From the NCBI GenBank assembly GCA_023846275.1, contig CM043869.1, forward strand, positions 14,913,501-14,977,500: a DNA stretch of 64,000 nucleotides. The letters run 5' to 3'. Below the pieces are notes generated by a model. It was given only the letters and a program-made list of their open reading frames with translations. It did no database searches and was not told the origin of the DNA. Positions within the stretch are counted from its first letter, which is position 1; each line of letters begins with the position of its first letter. The translations under genes and the position numbers were made by a program. Of the stretch, positions 1-13,270 are shown piece by piece. This DNA comes from Vanilla planifolia (taxonomy: Eukaryota > Streptophyta > Magnoliopsida > Asparagales > Orchidaceae).

Positions 1-2124
1 CATAACACACATTTGAATCAAGTAATACATCATAGTATGTACAACATAACAAAACTAATCATATAAATGAGCATAGCAATGAAATGTTTATATTATATAT
101 CCCAATGTGATACATAAATTTTGAAATTCCTCTTATTACCTTGATTTCACTCATCATACCAAAAGAATCACTCTTGAAGGCTTGATTTAGTCTAACTCAC
201 ACCTTGTGATACTTTGTTAAATAATAGAATACAATCTTATTGAGCCTTTTTTAGCCAAGTAACACTTGTTATTTAGTTTTTCTTAGGGTTTAAATTTATT
301 TTTCAAGTGATAAAAGGTAAAATATAGGATGCACTATTTAGAGGCCAATCCAACATGAGTTACACACACTGTTCAATTTCTCATGTCATTTACATTTTCT
401 TTTTAAGGAATCTTATATTAACTTTCTTATTTTTATGATTCCATTATTATAATAACGATCATGCCTCATCGTATAATGAAATGGATCTCATGTAATACCA
501 AAACATATGAATCTACCTGCTATATTTTTAGGAATACTTGCATTGAAATTATAATATGATCATCTCAAGTATGATTAATAAGCATGATTTTACATCAAAG
601 AAAACATTACTCATTAAATCATTCTCTTTAACATGAATATTTTCTTTCAACATGCTACTTATAGTAATACAATGAGCATGTAAATCATGTAAAACCTTGA
701 AGTAACCAATAAAATCATGGAGCATATGAAATGTGTCTAAAATTATCACAATCAAGTTTTCAATTCCATCAATTCCTAAATCTCTAAATTACCTTCATCA
801 ATACAAAAATTAGATATACATAAGCTATAAAGGATTGCTTACCTTAAACTCTGTAATTTTGCCTCAAAACAGATCTTAAATTTCTTTCCTCTTCACTTTA
901 AGTACTTTATAGAGCAATAGTACTTTGTTATACTTTTTTTTTCCAAATTTCCCTACTTGACCCTACAAGAATTCCTCTTGATTTCTCTTACTTGTTTGCA
1001 TCCATCCTTTTGTATCTACTCTCCCTTTATGATCTCAACTATTGCTAACATTTTCAATTTTTTCCTATAACTCTCATACAATAAAAATTTTTCTCTTATA
1101 TGTTCACTCAACACTGACTTCTATTTCGTGCACCTTAAATCCCTCCAAACAAATGCATTTATTCATGGAATCCAACTGGATGCCTCCTTAACTTCTTATT
1201 ATTTGAAATCTATTTTTTTATCATAAGTTAAATTTTTTATTTCATCCGCTAGTTTTATTATTTAAGTTTTATGGATTTAGATTTTAAAAAAAAAAAATTT
1301 ATTCAATTCAAATTTTAAAACTTTTCATATTTCTTAAATTGTTCTATTAAATTGTCTAAACATATTCATTAGTAAATTTCAGTGGATTCCTATCATTGCT
1401 TTTTACTCGTCAATCAACTTTCATATTTTTTTAACATTGTTTATATATTTTTTAATTCTAGGTCTTTTTAGTAATTTTTTTATATTAAGACAATTTTATT
1501 ATAAACCTCTACATATGTTTAACATCTCTGCAAAATTTCATAATTTATGACTTCATTTAATATTTTTAATTATTTTCAAAAATATTTAAGTTCTATAATA
1601 AAATTATTATTTAATTTCTTGTAATTTGTTATCTTTTTTTAACATCCAAGTACCACTGCTTTTCATCTTTTGGGTACCAATAAATTTCTAATTAATATTA
1701 TCTCACATTTTAAAAGACGTCTCTCATTTTAGAAGCCTAACGCTTTTTTTCTCGTTGTCAAATTTTTGAAAAAACTTAATAATTTATTAAACATTATAAA
1801 ATCGTCAAACAATTGTTTACTTATTTATTTACTTCCAATAATATTTATAATTTTTTTCTTCTTCTCTAGAGCGCTCTTAAACCCCTAAATATTGATTTTT
1901 TAGACTCAAGAATTTTAAAATATTAAAAATAATTATTTAAATAATCTTTTATATTTTTATAACGTCATAAATCCTCTCTTTATAAAACTTTTGTTCCTAA
2001 AATTCAAGTAAAGTATATACAATTTTATATTTATTTTTAAAATTACTTCTCTCATTAATTTATTTTATATAATTTTTTCCCTTAATTTCTTAATAAGTCT
2101 TTCCTCATAATTTAGAGCCATTTG
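1..2124. other. AT-rich intergenic DNA, no gene recognised
   Basis: This stretch is strongly AT-rich with many homopolymer A or T runs. Short open frames exist, the longest about 68 codons, but none shows a recognisable motif or biased composition. It probably consists of old, decayed repeat sequence flanking the gypsy element to its right. I see no promoter, RNA gene or duplicated segment that can be defended. Confidence 0.5.
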
Positions 2125-2132
2125 TTCTTTGA

Positions 2133-3564
2133 TGTAAGGCAAACTTAGACTTTTGTTAGTGTCTAATTTAGAGGTTATGCTTAATACATTATTAGAGAAT
2201 ATAAAAGATATTATGTAATAAGTAGAGTTTGGTGATATCATAATATTTTAAAACTATTCAAAGATTGACATTCCAAAGTTGTAACGTAGATGATTAAGTT
2301 GAGTAAGTGATAACACTTTGAACATTAAGTATAAAATCTTACAAAATTATTTTTATCATATCTAATATTACACATATAAAATAAAGAGTTTAATATAAAT
2401 TTTATATGAAGTATTTTAATAAAAAAAGAATACCTAATAAATGATGGAAAGATGTGACAAGGTGGTAGTTTAGGTTAGTGAAAAAGCTTGGTTTAAAAAG
2501 GTGATAAGATGGTAGGCTAAGATTTGTAATTTTGTTGAAGAGGATGACGGTTGGGTGAAGACTTATAGGTGTTGGCAAAAGTAAGAATTTTGGTGGCTAC
2601 TAATTCTCTAAGTAAAAGATCTCTCTCCTATAATCCTTATTTTCATGAAGATTTTGTTGGTTGCCAGCTCTCTCGATGGAATGTCTCTCACCTTTGACCT
2701 TATCTCTCTTTAGGGGAGGGGAAGTTGGAATTTTTGTAATTAGAGTTGGGTGTAGATTTTTTGCTCACAAAGATAAAAAAAATACAAATAAAAGAAATTT
2801 TATTCATCAATAACTATATTACAATGATGGAGCATCTCTTATTTATAAATGAAGAAGAGCTCATTAAATGAAAAAACAAAAAAAGAAAAATACATCTTTT
2901 AAACATATCATATGCATAAAAAAAGAGAAAAAATAATTTCAAAGTTAAATCACTTAAGAAACTAAAATAGATATTTAGAATTTTATAACATTAATTCTAA
3001 GTGGGTCAATCACATTAAATATAAAAATAAAAATGCATGAAAAAATTATGGCATAAGAAAATTATGCAATTATACAACATAATGATCAGACATTAATGAC
3101 AATGCAACCAGGGTGCCATTAATGGACGAGACGGATGATGATAGTTAGCAACGGTTAGAGGGAGATAGCTAATGAGTGTTCAGACGATTGTTGGTGATTG
3201 GAAGCAGTAGATTGCTTAGCGATGGTGAGCGGCCATGTAATGTTGGGTTACTAAGCAGCAAAGATCGGGAGCAGCTGTCGATCAGGTGACGGAGGATGAC
3301 TAATGATAGTGGACAAAGCATGCAGAGAAACTAATGTCGATGATGACATATTATACTATGAAATATGTTATGACAAATATAGTAAAAATAATAGAGATAA
3401 CTATAGAAACAAATAGAGCATGGTAGTCAATCCTGATGGTTGATAAAGACGACTAATCAAAATAAGATTCAACTAAGGTATGACTCTAAGTTTGGATATG
3501 ATTGGTACATCATCAGTAGGGGTGTGTTTATAAGCTAAAACAAGATACTCCTATATCATCCTCC
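2133..3564 (-). repeat. 3' LTR of the gypsy element (left copy)
   Basis: Aligns by eye along its length with 8645-10182. Shared landmarks include a segment containing 'atattttaaaact', the shared 'ctctctcctataatcctt'-type block, and the shared end near 'taagctaaaaca'. Exact ends are uncertain by about 20 bp because the copies have diverged and no target duplication is visible. Confidence 0.75.
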
Positions 3565-4279
3565 CTCAAGGAGAGAGAACTTGGCTCGATGTTATCTAGG
3601 TGATGGATACAGTAGTGCTCCAATAGGTATGACACAATATGGTATATGTCATCATAGGAAAGTCAAGAGTTCTCGAGCAAAGACTTGCTTTTTCAAAAAA
3701 CTAAAAATGTTTAAGTATATAATTTTTTGTTAGAATTGTCTCATAATCTAAAATTTCTTTCACATTGTCCTTACTCTCGGTGCTAATGTAGTGGTAGGAA
3801 TAAGTTCACTCAATATAGGAGAATCATGCTTAATTATCTTACTAGGTATTGAATGTGGTGCATTGTGTGAGACTAAATCATTAATTTTAAAGGTTGTATT
3901 AATCTCATATCTTCTAACAAATTCAACACATATGCTTTAGCACTTAATTGTTTAATAATTCTAAAAAGTATAGCTTCACATGCTTGTAATTTCTTATAAG
4001 CTCTAAGAAGGAATCATTCTGACCTAACTCTATAACGTAGTCTCTTTCATAAAATTTCTCAACCATTTTATGAGCATCTATTAGTTTCTAGTATCTTTTA
4101 TTACTTAGATTACTTTTTTTTAGATATTATTTTATAAAAAGAGATGTTAGAAATTAAGGAAGAAGTAGAGATAGAAGTGCAAAAATCTATTAGTAAGGGA
4201 ATAAGATCAATAAAAGACTTATGTTTATTATCATAACAAATTTTGAAGAGAATTAGACCAATATTATAATTTATAAAAT

Positions 4280-6260
4280 TATTGTATACAAATTTAGCTT
4301 GTGATAATAGTTGATCTAGGTTCTTCTATCATGCTACAAAGAAGATTTTCTAAACAATGATTTACTACTTTTATTGTTCATTAGTTTAAGGGTGGTAGAC
4401 TAAAAAAAATTTTAACTTGATCCCAAGTACATGCTATAAGTTCTTCTAAAAATAACTTATAAATCTTACATCCAGATAAATATTATGGTCATAAGGACAC
4501 CATGCAATTTAATTATTTCAATGAAAAAATCTTAGAGATATGAGTAGCATATGAGGTCTTATGACAATGGATAAAATGAGTCATTTTAGAGAAATGGTCA
4601 ACTGCCACAGGGACAAAATCATGCTTCGATGAGGTCTCAGGTGATCAAAGTATAAAATATATACTTATGTGCACCCATGGCTTGTTAGGTATAGGTAGTG
4701 GAATGTAAGGTCTTGGTCTACATTTGATCATTTTGTAGCTGTGCATGTCTGACATTTTGAGCTATCATTCTGGGCTAATAAAATCTTTCTAAATATCTTT
4801 AAAAGACGTATCTCTCCTAAATGACTAGATAATCTTCTAACATATATTTCTTAAACTAAAAAAAATCTTTAAGTGACAAATTTTGGATACATAACCTATT
4901 ATTCTTAAATAAGTATCCATCTTTTAAGCTAAAATCTCTTGATACAAGGTTTGGAGTTGATTTGATTCCTTAATAAATGGGCTCAAAGTCTAAGTAGTCT
5001 GAATATTATAATTTGGTCAAAATCTAGGACTTTTATTGATAAAATGATCAATAGATGAACATGTCGATTAAGTTCATCAGCTACTTTATTTTTTAAGTTA
5101 GGTTTATATTTAATAACAAATGTATACTCTTGAATGTACTTAAACTGTTTGGCATGCCTATGACTAAGATCTCATTGGTTATTTAAGAACCTAAGTGCCT
5201 TATAGTCAGAGTATAAGAAAAATTCTTTAAACAACAAGTAATATCTCTAATATCGTAAAAATTAAACTATAGTATATAATTTCTTTTCATATGTAGAATG
5301 TTTTTTTCTAGTATCATTAAGTTTCTTACTAAAGAAGATAATAGGATATTTATCTTGACTAAAGACATCACCTATCCCTACTCCTGATGTATCATATGCA
5401 ACCTTAAAGGCAATAAAGAAATTAGGCAATTTTAAAATGGGTGCCTTAGACATAGTCTCTTTTAACTTTTCAAAAAGCTAGGTTTATAGATTTTGTCCAA
5501 ATAAATTTACCAGACTTAGTACAATTAGTAATTGACATTGTAATAGTACTAAAGTCTTTAACAAATTATTGATAGAAGGGGGCCAGACTGTGAAAACTTC
5601 TAATATCATGAATTATTTTTAGAGTAGGCTACTTTGTAATTGCTTGACTTTGTTAGGGTCAATAGACAAACCTTTAAAAGAAATTATGTACCATAAGAAG
5701 GTAACCATAAACATTTTCTTAGATTGGTAAATAAGTGTTCCTTTCTAAGAAAGCAATATAATTTATACAAATGATTTATGTGATTATCAATAGACTTGTT
5801 ATAGACCAAAATATCATCTAAACAAACTATCATAATTATACTAAGTATAGTTTTAGAACATGGGTCATCAATCTCATGAATGTACTTGATGAATTTGATA
5901 ACACAAATGGCATCACTAACCAATCATACAAATCATCCTTAATCTTAAATTTTGTCTTTCATTCATCTCCCAACCTAATCCTTAATTAATAATAATAAGT
6001 TTTTAAGTCTATTTTGGAAAATATGATGGCACCTGATATTTGATCTAAGAGGTTAACTAAACAAGGAATATAAAATCTACATTTTATTATGATTTTATTA
6101 ATTTCTTAATTATCAATACATATTATCTATGTTCCATCCCTTTTAGGTAGTAAAAGTGTGAGTATAACACAGGGACTAATACTTTTTTGAATAATTTTTT
6201 TTAAGTAGGTCTCCTACCTAACGAGCTAACTCAATATGAGTCTTTAGATGTAAATTATAG
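4280..6260 (-). mobile_element. pol remnant of the gypsy element (RT, RNase H, integrase)
   Basis: On the minus strand, 5680-6210 reads as a Ty3/gypsy reverse transcriptase with the active-site neighbourhood LDDILVYNKS. The segment 5262-5453 reads as the connected RNase H region (AYDTSGVGIGDV followed by PIIFFSKKLN). The segment 4300-4870 resembles the integrase zinc-finger and catalytic core, including a CQTC-like pair and a DHFSKMTHF-like stretch. Known family order is RT, RNase H, integrase, and that is what is seen. The frame is interrupted many times, so this is a fossil. Confidence 0.8.
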
Positions 6261-6999
6261 TATGGAAGGTTAGGTTGGCTCATTTTAGGAACTATTTTGA
6301 TAATGTGTTGTATGCCCCAAATGGGAGGTAGAATGTCAGGTAAATCATCTAAAAAATATTAAAAAATTTTATTTAATAAAATTTGTACAATAATTGGTAC
6401 GTTGGATAAGATAGTGACCAACACTTTAACTATAAGAAACTAAATTAGGTCTCTTTGATCAATAGACATCTTAACATGAGGTAGTGTGATCAAGTTCAAA
6501 TTCTTTGCTTTTTTCTTTTATCTATCCATGGTCTTAAGATTTTTTATAAATTTGGTAGATTTGAGTAATTTGGGATTTTGATGAGGTGGAGAAGTGTGTA
6601 ATATGATGATCTTTTCTTCATAAATAAAAGAATACATGTTAGTCATATCTTATCAAAAAACCATGATCTTCTGAGTATAAGATACCTTACTTACATAGGT
6701 ATCTCATTGCTATACCTACCTAATTTTAAGGATACATAATATTATTGTTTAATCGGTATACAAGCTTTATTTATTCATGACATAGAGTAGGAGTTTGGTT
6801 GTTTCAATAGAAAATCTCTTATTCTCTTAACAACATCAAGGGATATTGCATTGATGTAACTATCACTATCTATGATCATCATTCTACATGGTTGTTTCTT
6901 AATTTTTTATGCTTGTGCTAAATATGTTGGTATGTCTCCAACCATCTTATGATTATGGGGTTGTAAGGGTGCATCAAACCACTAAAACCATAAAACTTC

Positions 7000-8110
7000 C
7001 CATGTTTTTAATTCTTGCTTAACTTTCTCATCAAGCATTATGTTTTCTTCTTCTTTTAATTTTTTTGTTCATTATCTAGGTTCATAATCATAAATCTCTT
7101 TTGATATTTAGTAGCTACATGTCTTTTTTCTTAACACTTAAAATGGAAACTTTTAGGTTGGGTAGTTAGGAATTTAGTGGGTTTGTTTGAAGAAGTGTAT
7201 GAAGAAGTGGATGAAAATACAAGTTTGAGAGATTTAGAAAGTATGGTGTGAGTGGTAGATAAAGTTTGAGTATGAGTAAATTAAGAAATGGTGGTGTTGG
7301 CCTTTAGAAGGGTTGATTGGTCATTTCTTTTAAATTAGAAAGTTTTTTTTACATTTCTAGTTTTATGATATGCTTTCTTTAAGGTAGTGACATTTCTTAA
7401 ATTAAGCTCAGCTTATATGTATTCTTTAAAATCTTTCCTAAAATAGGAGAGCACTATATATTTGAGTTTATTTATATTATACCAAAGTTTATAATTCTCA
7501 AATTTGTTAATGTGTTCTTTAATAGATCTATCATCTTGAAAAAACCTTTGTGATTTATCTAATAATTCAACATTATAGGTTATTAGAATAAACCAATTAT
7601 AGAACCTACCCTTAAGATTTCTCCAAGTTTAGGGGTACTTTTTCATCATTATTAACTTATTATCACTTTAAGTTTCTAAGAAACCCATGGGCACTACTAG
7701 TGGTTTAGTCTTAATAAATTGATGCTTTCTCTATTCATTTATTTGGTTTCAATCAAAGTAATCATCTATACTAGTATACTAGTTTATGTAATCCTTAGGA
7801 TCAAAACTATCATTAAAAATTAAAAAATCTAGTTTCACATTAAAGATATGTCATCTCTTTCAAAGCTTTCTAGGCCTTTCTTCATCACTAAACTTATCTA
7901 AATCATTATTTATGTCTGACTCATTAGAAGGTTCATTTCTTCTTCAATGATTATGATTTTTTTATGGATATCTTAGTTAAATTTATTAGAAAGATTGCAA
8001 TGTCTCTTATGGTTTCTTTATCCCTTTAGATTTTCTTTTTCTAGATTATTGGGTATGACTCTTATTCTCTTACTATCTCTTTCTTTTTTAAGTTTTTGTT
8101 TGTGTTGTTG
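7000..8110 (-). mobile_element. gag-region remnant of the gypsy element
   Basis: Lies between the RT remnant and the right-hand (5') LTR on the minus strand, where gag belongs. A lysine-rich, cysteine-poor stretch near 7080-7150 may be the decayed nucleocapsid region. Motifs are too degraded for a firm family call, so position carries most of the argument. Confidence 0.5.
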
Positions 8111-8315
8111 GTTTAAGAGGATTTGTCCAATTATCTAGGTGAGTTGGGTTATTGATCAATATAGTTTTAACATGGGGTTTTGGTTTTAAGTTTTGTTTTT
8201 GGTTTTGAATTAATTTTTATTTTTTTCGTCATTTGATAGGATCTACCATATCTTGTGGTTATATAAAGTTTTGACACACATAGGGATATTAAGGAAAGAG
8301 AATAATATAGGATAT

Positions 8316-8318
<3 letters not shown>

Positions 8319-8366
<48 letters not shown>
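8319..8366. repeat. (TA)24 microsatellite
   Basis: Uninterrupted run of 24 TA dinucleotides between the gag remnant and the 5' LTR of the gypsy element. It generates a spurious Ile-Tyr open frame on the minus strand. Its purity suggests it expanded after the element had decayed. Confidence 0.95.
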
Positions 8367-8368
<2 letters not shown>

Positions 8369-8644
8369 ACAAAAGTTGAGATGGGGTGTGCTTCCAAAAA
8401 AATGATGAGTGATCAATGTCTTGCTTTTGCCATACCACCTCTTAGCTAGATAGTTTCTAAGAAAGATGATGAGTCGTAGCTTTTGTGTTACCTCCTAAGA
8501 TAAAGTTTATCCAAAATAAGTTAAGAGTTCTTTAGTGAATATACTAAGAAAAAAATTGAAGTAAAAAAATTTAGTAGAATTTTTAAATAAAAAATAATCT
8601 TTTTACATCAATTAAAGAATAATGTGTTTTGATATCAAATTTGA

Positions 8645-10182
8645 TCCAGAACAAATTTAGACTTCTATTATTGTTTAATTTAGACCCTATAATTTAAAGA
8701 TGTTTAATAGATTATTTAAAAAAATATAAAAGATACTAAACACTAATTAGGGTTTGATAATATTATGATATTTTAAAACTGTTCAATGATTGGTGTTCCA
8801 AAGTTGGATTATGGATTATTAAATTGAGTAGGTGGCAATACCTTAAGCATTAAATATAGCATCTTATAAAGCGGGTTTTGTCACATTTAATATCACATAT
8901 ATAAAATAGAGAATTTAAGACAATTTCTATATGGAGTATTTTAATAAAAAAAAATAACAACTCTAGCTTTAGATTACTACTTAAAAATAAAAATTGTCGA
9001 AAGTTTACACCTTTTTTGTGGTGATGTTTTGTAGTTCTATAAGAGTTGGCATGTGGAGTACCAACTATAGAAATGGGGGACGATGTGGTGATTTGGGTTA
9101 ATGGAGAAGCTTTGTTTAAAGAGTACAAGATGGTAAGCTAAGATTTGGAACCTTATTAAAGAGTTTGATAATTGAGTGAAGACTTATAAGTGTTGACAAA
9201 AGCAAAAATTTGTTTGGTTATTAATTCTCCAGGTGGAAGGTCTCTCTCCTCTAATCCTTGTCTCTCACAAAGGTTTGGCTCATTGCCGACTATCCCGATG
9301 GAAGGTATCTGACATTTGATCCTTATCTCTCAAAAGGGGAGAGGAAGTTGGAATCTCTTCAACAAGAGTTAGGTACATATTTTTAGCTCATAAAGGTTGA
9401 ATCATACAAATAAGAGAAAAATTATTCATTAATAGTTATATTAAAATTATGGAGCATATTTTATTTATAGATGAAGGAGAGCTCAATTCATAAAAAAATT
9501 AAAAAAAAGGAACATGCATCTTTGGAAAATATCATAAGCATGGAAATAGGGAAAATATAATTTTAGAATTGAATAACTTAGGAATCCAAAAGAGGTTTTT
9601 AGAATTTCATGATATTAACTCTCAGTTGGTCGACCACATTAAATATAAAAAATATAAAAATTTTGGAGTTAAATCACTTAAAAATCTGGAAATATCTTTA
9701 GAACTTTATGAAATTAATTTGAAGTGAGTTCACATTAAATGTAAAAATAAAAATGCATGGAAAAAATTATAACATCCAAAACTTTATGTTATAATGCAAT
9801 ATAATGATCGGATGCTAACGATGATGCAACCAGATTTTCAACGATGGACAAGATGGATTACAGAGGTTGACGACGATCGGAGGGTAGCTAATAGGTGGCC
9901 TAGATTTTGTGATGCCAGGAAGCAACAGGTGGCCCAGTGATAGTGGGCCATCAAGTGATGTTGGGGCACTAAGCAGCAACACTCGAGAGCAATAGACAAT
10001 TAGATGATATTAGATGACTAACAATAACTAGTGAAGCATGCACAGGATTTGGTCTTGATGATGACATATTGTGATGCAAAATATGTTTGGATTGGGTGTG
10101 ATCCTGAGTTTGAATGGGACTGGTGCGATGCCGGCGAATGTGCATTTGTGAGCTAACACAATATGCTTCTATATAAATCTTC
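8645..10182 (-). repeat. 5' LTR of the gypsy element (right copy)
   Basis: Direct repeat of 2133-3564. On the minus strand a TATA-like 'atttatatagaag' lies just inside or beside the outer boundary. The inner boundary is set by the primer-binding-like segment at about 8625-8640. It is about 100 bp longer than the left copy because of local duplications and indels, consistent with great age. Confidence 0.75.
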
Positions 10183-10229
10183 CATAATGCTTGACCTTTA
10201 ATTATGCACCATTGTACAATACTCATTCA

Positions 10230-11160
10230 AAGTCATAATGATATTTAAAATAAACATTATGATCAATATCAAACATTACTTAGAATTGCCAAAACCTTGT
10301 TGGTTAAAACTTTAGTCTTCACCATTATTAATATTTCCTATGACTCATAGGCATTCTTTAGTAACAAATCCCTTCTCATCACATACAAAATATTTTATAG
10401 CTTTCTTCTAGTAACATTCCCTTATGTGTCCTTTTTTATATATCATGTAACTTGTTTTCTTTTTGGTTTCAAATCCAATAACTTGAGTTTCTATTCCATT
10501 TATGTTGGTCTTCTTAGATTCATATTGAATTTTTGAAGGGAGCACCTTCTTCCTTTTTATTGAAAACTTCATAGTTTGCATATTGTTTTGGTCTTGTTCG
10601 ATGCATCTCGCTACTTTCAAACTACTCCATTTGCATTAAATTGAAAGGGAGCCATGCTACAATAAAAAATGTTGCATTACCTGTTCAAAACATGTAGCCT
10701 TTATGCTTCTTAGTGGCTACCATATCGACAACATATCACACAAGTTTGGATGACTACAAAAAAACTAATATAGATCATCCTTTTTCATAAAACTTGATTA
10801 AATCATTAAGAATCTTTTTCCTTACAAATTTTGTAACTTATTATTCTAGAAATGCATCATAGAACACCTACCAAGAACTTTTTGAGTTGAGTTAATCTCC
10901 AAATTACAATGTTATTTTTTGCCTATCCAATAATGACTAGTGGCACCATATAGTACTATCATTATCATAGCCACTCTTTTATGATCTTCTCATGTCATAC
11001 TATCAAAAAATTTATTGATTTTTTTAACCAATATATTGCTTGAAAACCATCCATTGTATCTCTCAAATGTCGCCTTAAGAATTACTCAAACATTATTTTT
11101 GCATAATTAGTTTTTAAATCCTTTGTTAAACAAACATAACATCCCTTATAGATTGAATTC
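10230..11160 (-). mobile_element. Minus-strand retrotransposon gag relic
   Basis: Read on the minus strand, 10408-10620 ends in YKKGHIREC, which matches the second half of a retroviral-type CCHC zinc knuckle, preceded by a basic, lysine-rich stretch. Upstream on the same strand (about 10700-11100) conceptual translation gives fragments like the retrotransposon gag domain. It is separate from the gypsy element to its left, being outside that element's 5' LTR. No pol follows, so it is a truncated and much broken fossil. Confidence 0.5.
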
Positions 11161-11269
11161 AAGATGTTTTGTCACTTCAAAAATGATATTCTTCTCCTTG
11201 AGACAACATAGATCTTCTGTTATTTGTGTTATCCACTTTCATACTATTTTAATTTTCTAATGCTATCTT

Positions 11270-11518
11270 GCATATTATCATGCATTTCATATTTTAGTAT
11301 TCAAAATTAAATTGTTTGCATAATAAAGTAAACAATTTAAAACACTTATAAAAACATTATGCTTTATTAAATTATACATTACTTCATTTAAAATGGTACA
11401 TACGTCTTTACACATTGTATAAAATACTCCTTTACAAGCATTTCTATAATTCCTCTTTCTTCCTTTTCATCTTATTTTTCCTTTGTCATGAATTCTTTTT
11501 AGAAATGTTTTATATTTT
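11270..11518. repeat. Direct repeat flanking H1, left copy
   Basis: About 250 bp that reappears, diverged, at about 14620-14862 on the other side of repeat H1. Shared blocks include 'gcatttcat', 'tttagtattcaaaatta' and 'aattcctctttct'. It is far too long to be a target-site duplication. Confidence 0.65.
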
Positions 11519-12654
11519 TGTTAAGCCCCCCACCTCAAACAAGTACCACTAGATAAACAAAACATCAGAGATTTTTATGTTGTTACAACATCAAGTAAGG
11601 ACAAGGAATAAAACCCAAGGTGGGGACCCGATGGTGAAACAAAACCAAACTCCTATTTGAACTAATTTCAAAAAACAAACCATGGAACTGAACTAAAATA
11701 TTTACATAGTGACCTAAAATTCCAGAATACAAACAAAACATATTTTTAAAAGTTTACTCATGCCAAAACCTCCCCTCTCTCACACATCTAGTGAAAATGG
11801 CTCTCCTATATCAGCAACTTTCCCAGCTCTTGGTATAGTGGATACATGAGATGTATGACTTGTGATGTAAGCACTAATAAGATTTTTGTAGATCTTAGTA
11901 AATAAATTCACAATAATTAACCAAGCAAATAAAAAGACATCATGAATAGTGAAGATGAATTAGATGCATAAAACTAAAACCATACAAGATGTCATATATA
12001 AAGCCAGACGAAAAACCAAAAGAAATGCCAGTTCTTTATTATTTTTTATTATAGGTGTGTTATTATGAGGCCTGATTTCCTTTGAAGCATTATCCTCTAT
12101 GGATCCAATCATCATCAGGAAATTGACCTCTGGCTGGCATCCAACCAAGCACATAACACTAGGCAGATATCTGATCCAAAGATCGATACCCTGCGATCCC
12201 ACACGCTGGGCCTAATGCCACGAGGCAGTTATGGTACCTATACCCTACGATCCAACATGCTGGGTCTGGTGTAAATTATCATGGAGTCATAGCACATAAC
12301 ACTAGGCAGATATCTGATCCGAAGATTGATACTGATGCGGACATCAAAGCTTGGCGTTGCACGAACAATAGGGGATCAATTTTTATTTAAATTTTCAAAA
12401 TATTTTTTGAAATATTATGAGGTAAAAAATGATGCAGTGACGTATGTGCCGAAACATGGATTCTGGAACATCTTTCGGAATCGAATTCGGAGTTCAAACG
12501 GACTCCCAGGAGCCAAAACAGCGCGAAAAACACTTTTCCTGCCGCCGGCTCCTTCCGCCGCCTACGGCTGCCGCCTGCCGCGCCGTCCGCCGCCGAACCA
12601 GACCCGGGTTCGACCGACGAGCCAGACCCGCGCCTGAGTCCCGCCCGGACTCGT

Positions 12655-12846
12655 CAACCCACACCAACCCGCCAACCCGCGCCGACCCGCACCAACCCGC
12701 GCCGACCCGTGCCCGCGCCCACCAGCGCCAACCCGCGCCGACCCGCGCCAACCCGCGCCGACCCGCACCAACCCGCGCCGACCCGCGCCCGCGTCCACCA
12801 GCACCAACCCACGCCGACCCGCGCCAACCCGCGCCGACCCGCGCCG
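12655..12846. repeat. GC-rich short tandem array inside the solo LTR
   Basis: About 190 bp built from variants of a ten-base unit, CGCGCCGACC or its CGCGCCAACC variant. GC content here is extreme compared with the AT-rich surroundings. The array leaves several frames open on both strands and produces Pro/Arg/Ala-rich spurious proteins. Confidence 0.9.
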
Positions 12847-13013
12847 CCGCCGCAGCCGTCGCCGCGCCTCCAGCCGTTTGAAATTAGGAGTCTTTTTGTA
12901 TTCCAATGAATGAACTTAATTTTCATTATTTTTAGGTGACTTTTGGTCTACCCATGTGTCCTTTAGTATTCCCATGTTATGAGTCAAATGTCTTTTGTAC
13001 CCTTATGGATTCC

Positions 13014-13022
13014 TATATAAGG
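13014..13022 (+). promoter_or_regulatory. TATA box of the solo LTR
   Basis: TATATAAGG, about two thirds of the way along the LTR, followed by a GC-mixed region containing two copies of a 77-bp unit. The position and sequence fit a plant LTR core promoter. This supports the plus orientation of the LTR. Confidence 0.6.
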
Positions 13023-13116
13023 GGAAGTTCTCTTCTGTTGTAAAAGAATGGAATAGTTAATGCAAACTTTTGAGTTTGTTTGCTTCCATTCTGAGCGTGA
13101 GTGCTCTGAGTGTCTT

Positions 13117-13270
13117 TGGCGTGCCGACTCGTCAAAGCTCTGATACTGGGAGGAGGGACGTGAGGTCCAAGTGGTGAGACGCCACTCCAGTTTTGGCGTG
13201 CTGATTCGCTGAAGCTCTGGTACTGGGAGGAGGGGTGCGAGGCCCAAGTGGTGAGATGCCACACCAGTAA
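13117..13270 (+). repeat. 77-bp tandem duplication in the solo LTR
   Basis: Two copies, 13117-13193 and 13194-13270, each starting TGGCGTGC and containing 'tactgggaggaggg' and 'ccaagtggtgaga'. They lie downstream of the TATA box, in the presumed transcribed leader of the LTR. Confidence 0.85.

Larger units (their letters stand above)
2125..10182 (-). mobile_element. Decayed Ty3/gypsy LTR retrotransposon, both LTRs present
   Basis: Two direct repeats of about 1.4-1.5 kb (about 2133-3564 and 8645-10182) bracket a 5-kb internal region. Read on the minus strand, that region carries gag, then RT, RNase H and integrase in the Ty3/gypsy order, so the 5' LTR is the right-hand copy. A primer-binding-like segment (TTTGATATCAAAACA, compare TTGGTATCAGAGC) follows the right-hand LTR on the minus strand and suggests priming by initiator tRNA-Met. 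The order and RT type fit a chromovirus-like gypsy lineage, but I cannot see a chromodomain. The coding region is broken many times (well over ten interruptions) and the LTRs differ by many substitutions and indels. It is an old fossil and cannot be active. Confidence 0.85.

Noticed and set aside
8167-8397. Minus-strand frame with a long Ile-Tyr repeat
   Set aside because: It is a direct translation of the (TA)24 microsatellite inside a retroelement fossil.
12444-12909. Long overlapping open frames on both strands encoding Pro/Arg/Ala-rich proteins
   Set aside because: They are produced by the GC-rich ten-base tandem array inside a solo LTR. Several frames on both strands are open at once and there is no domain signal.
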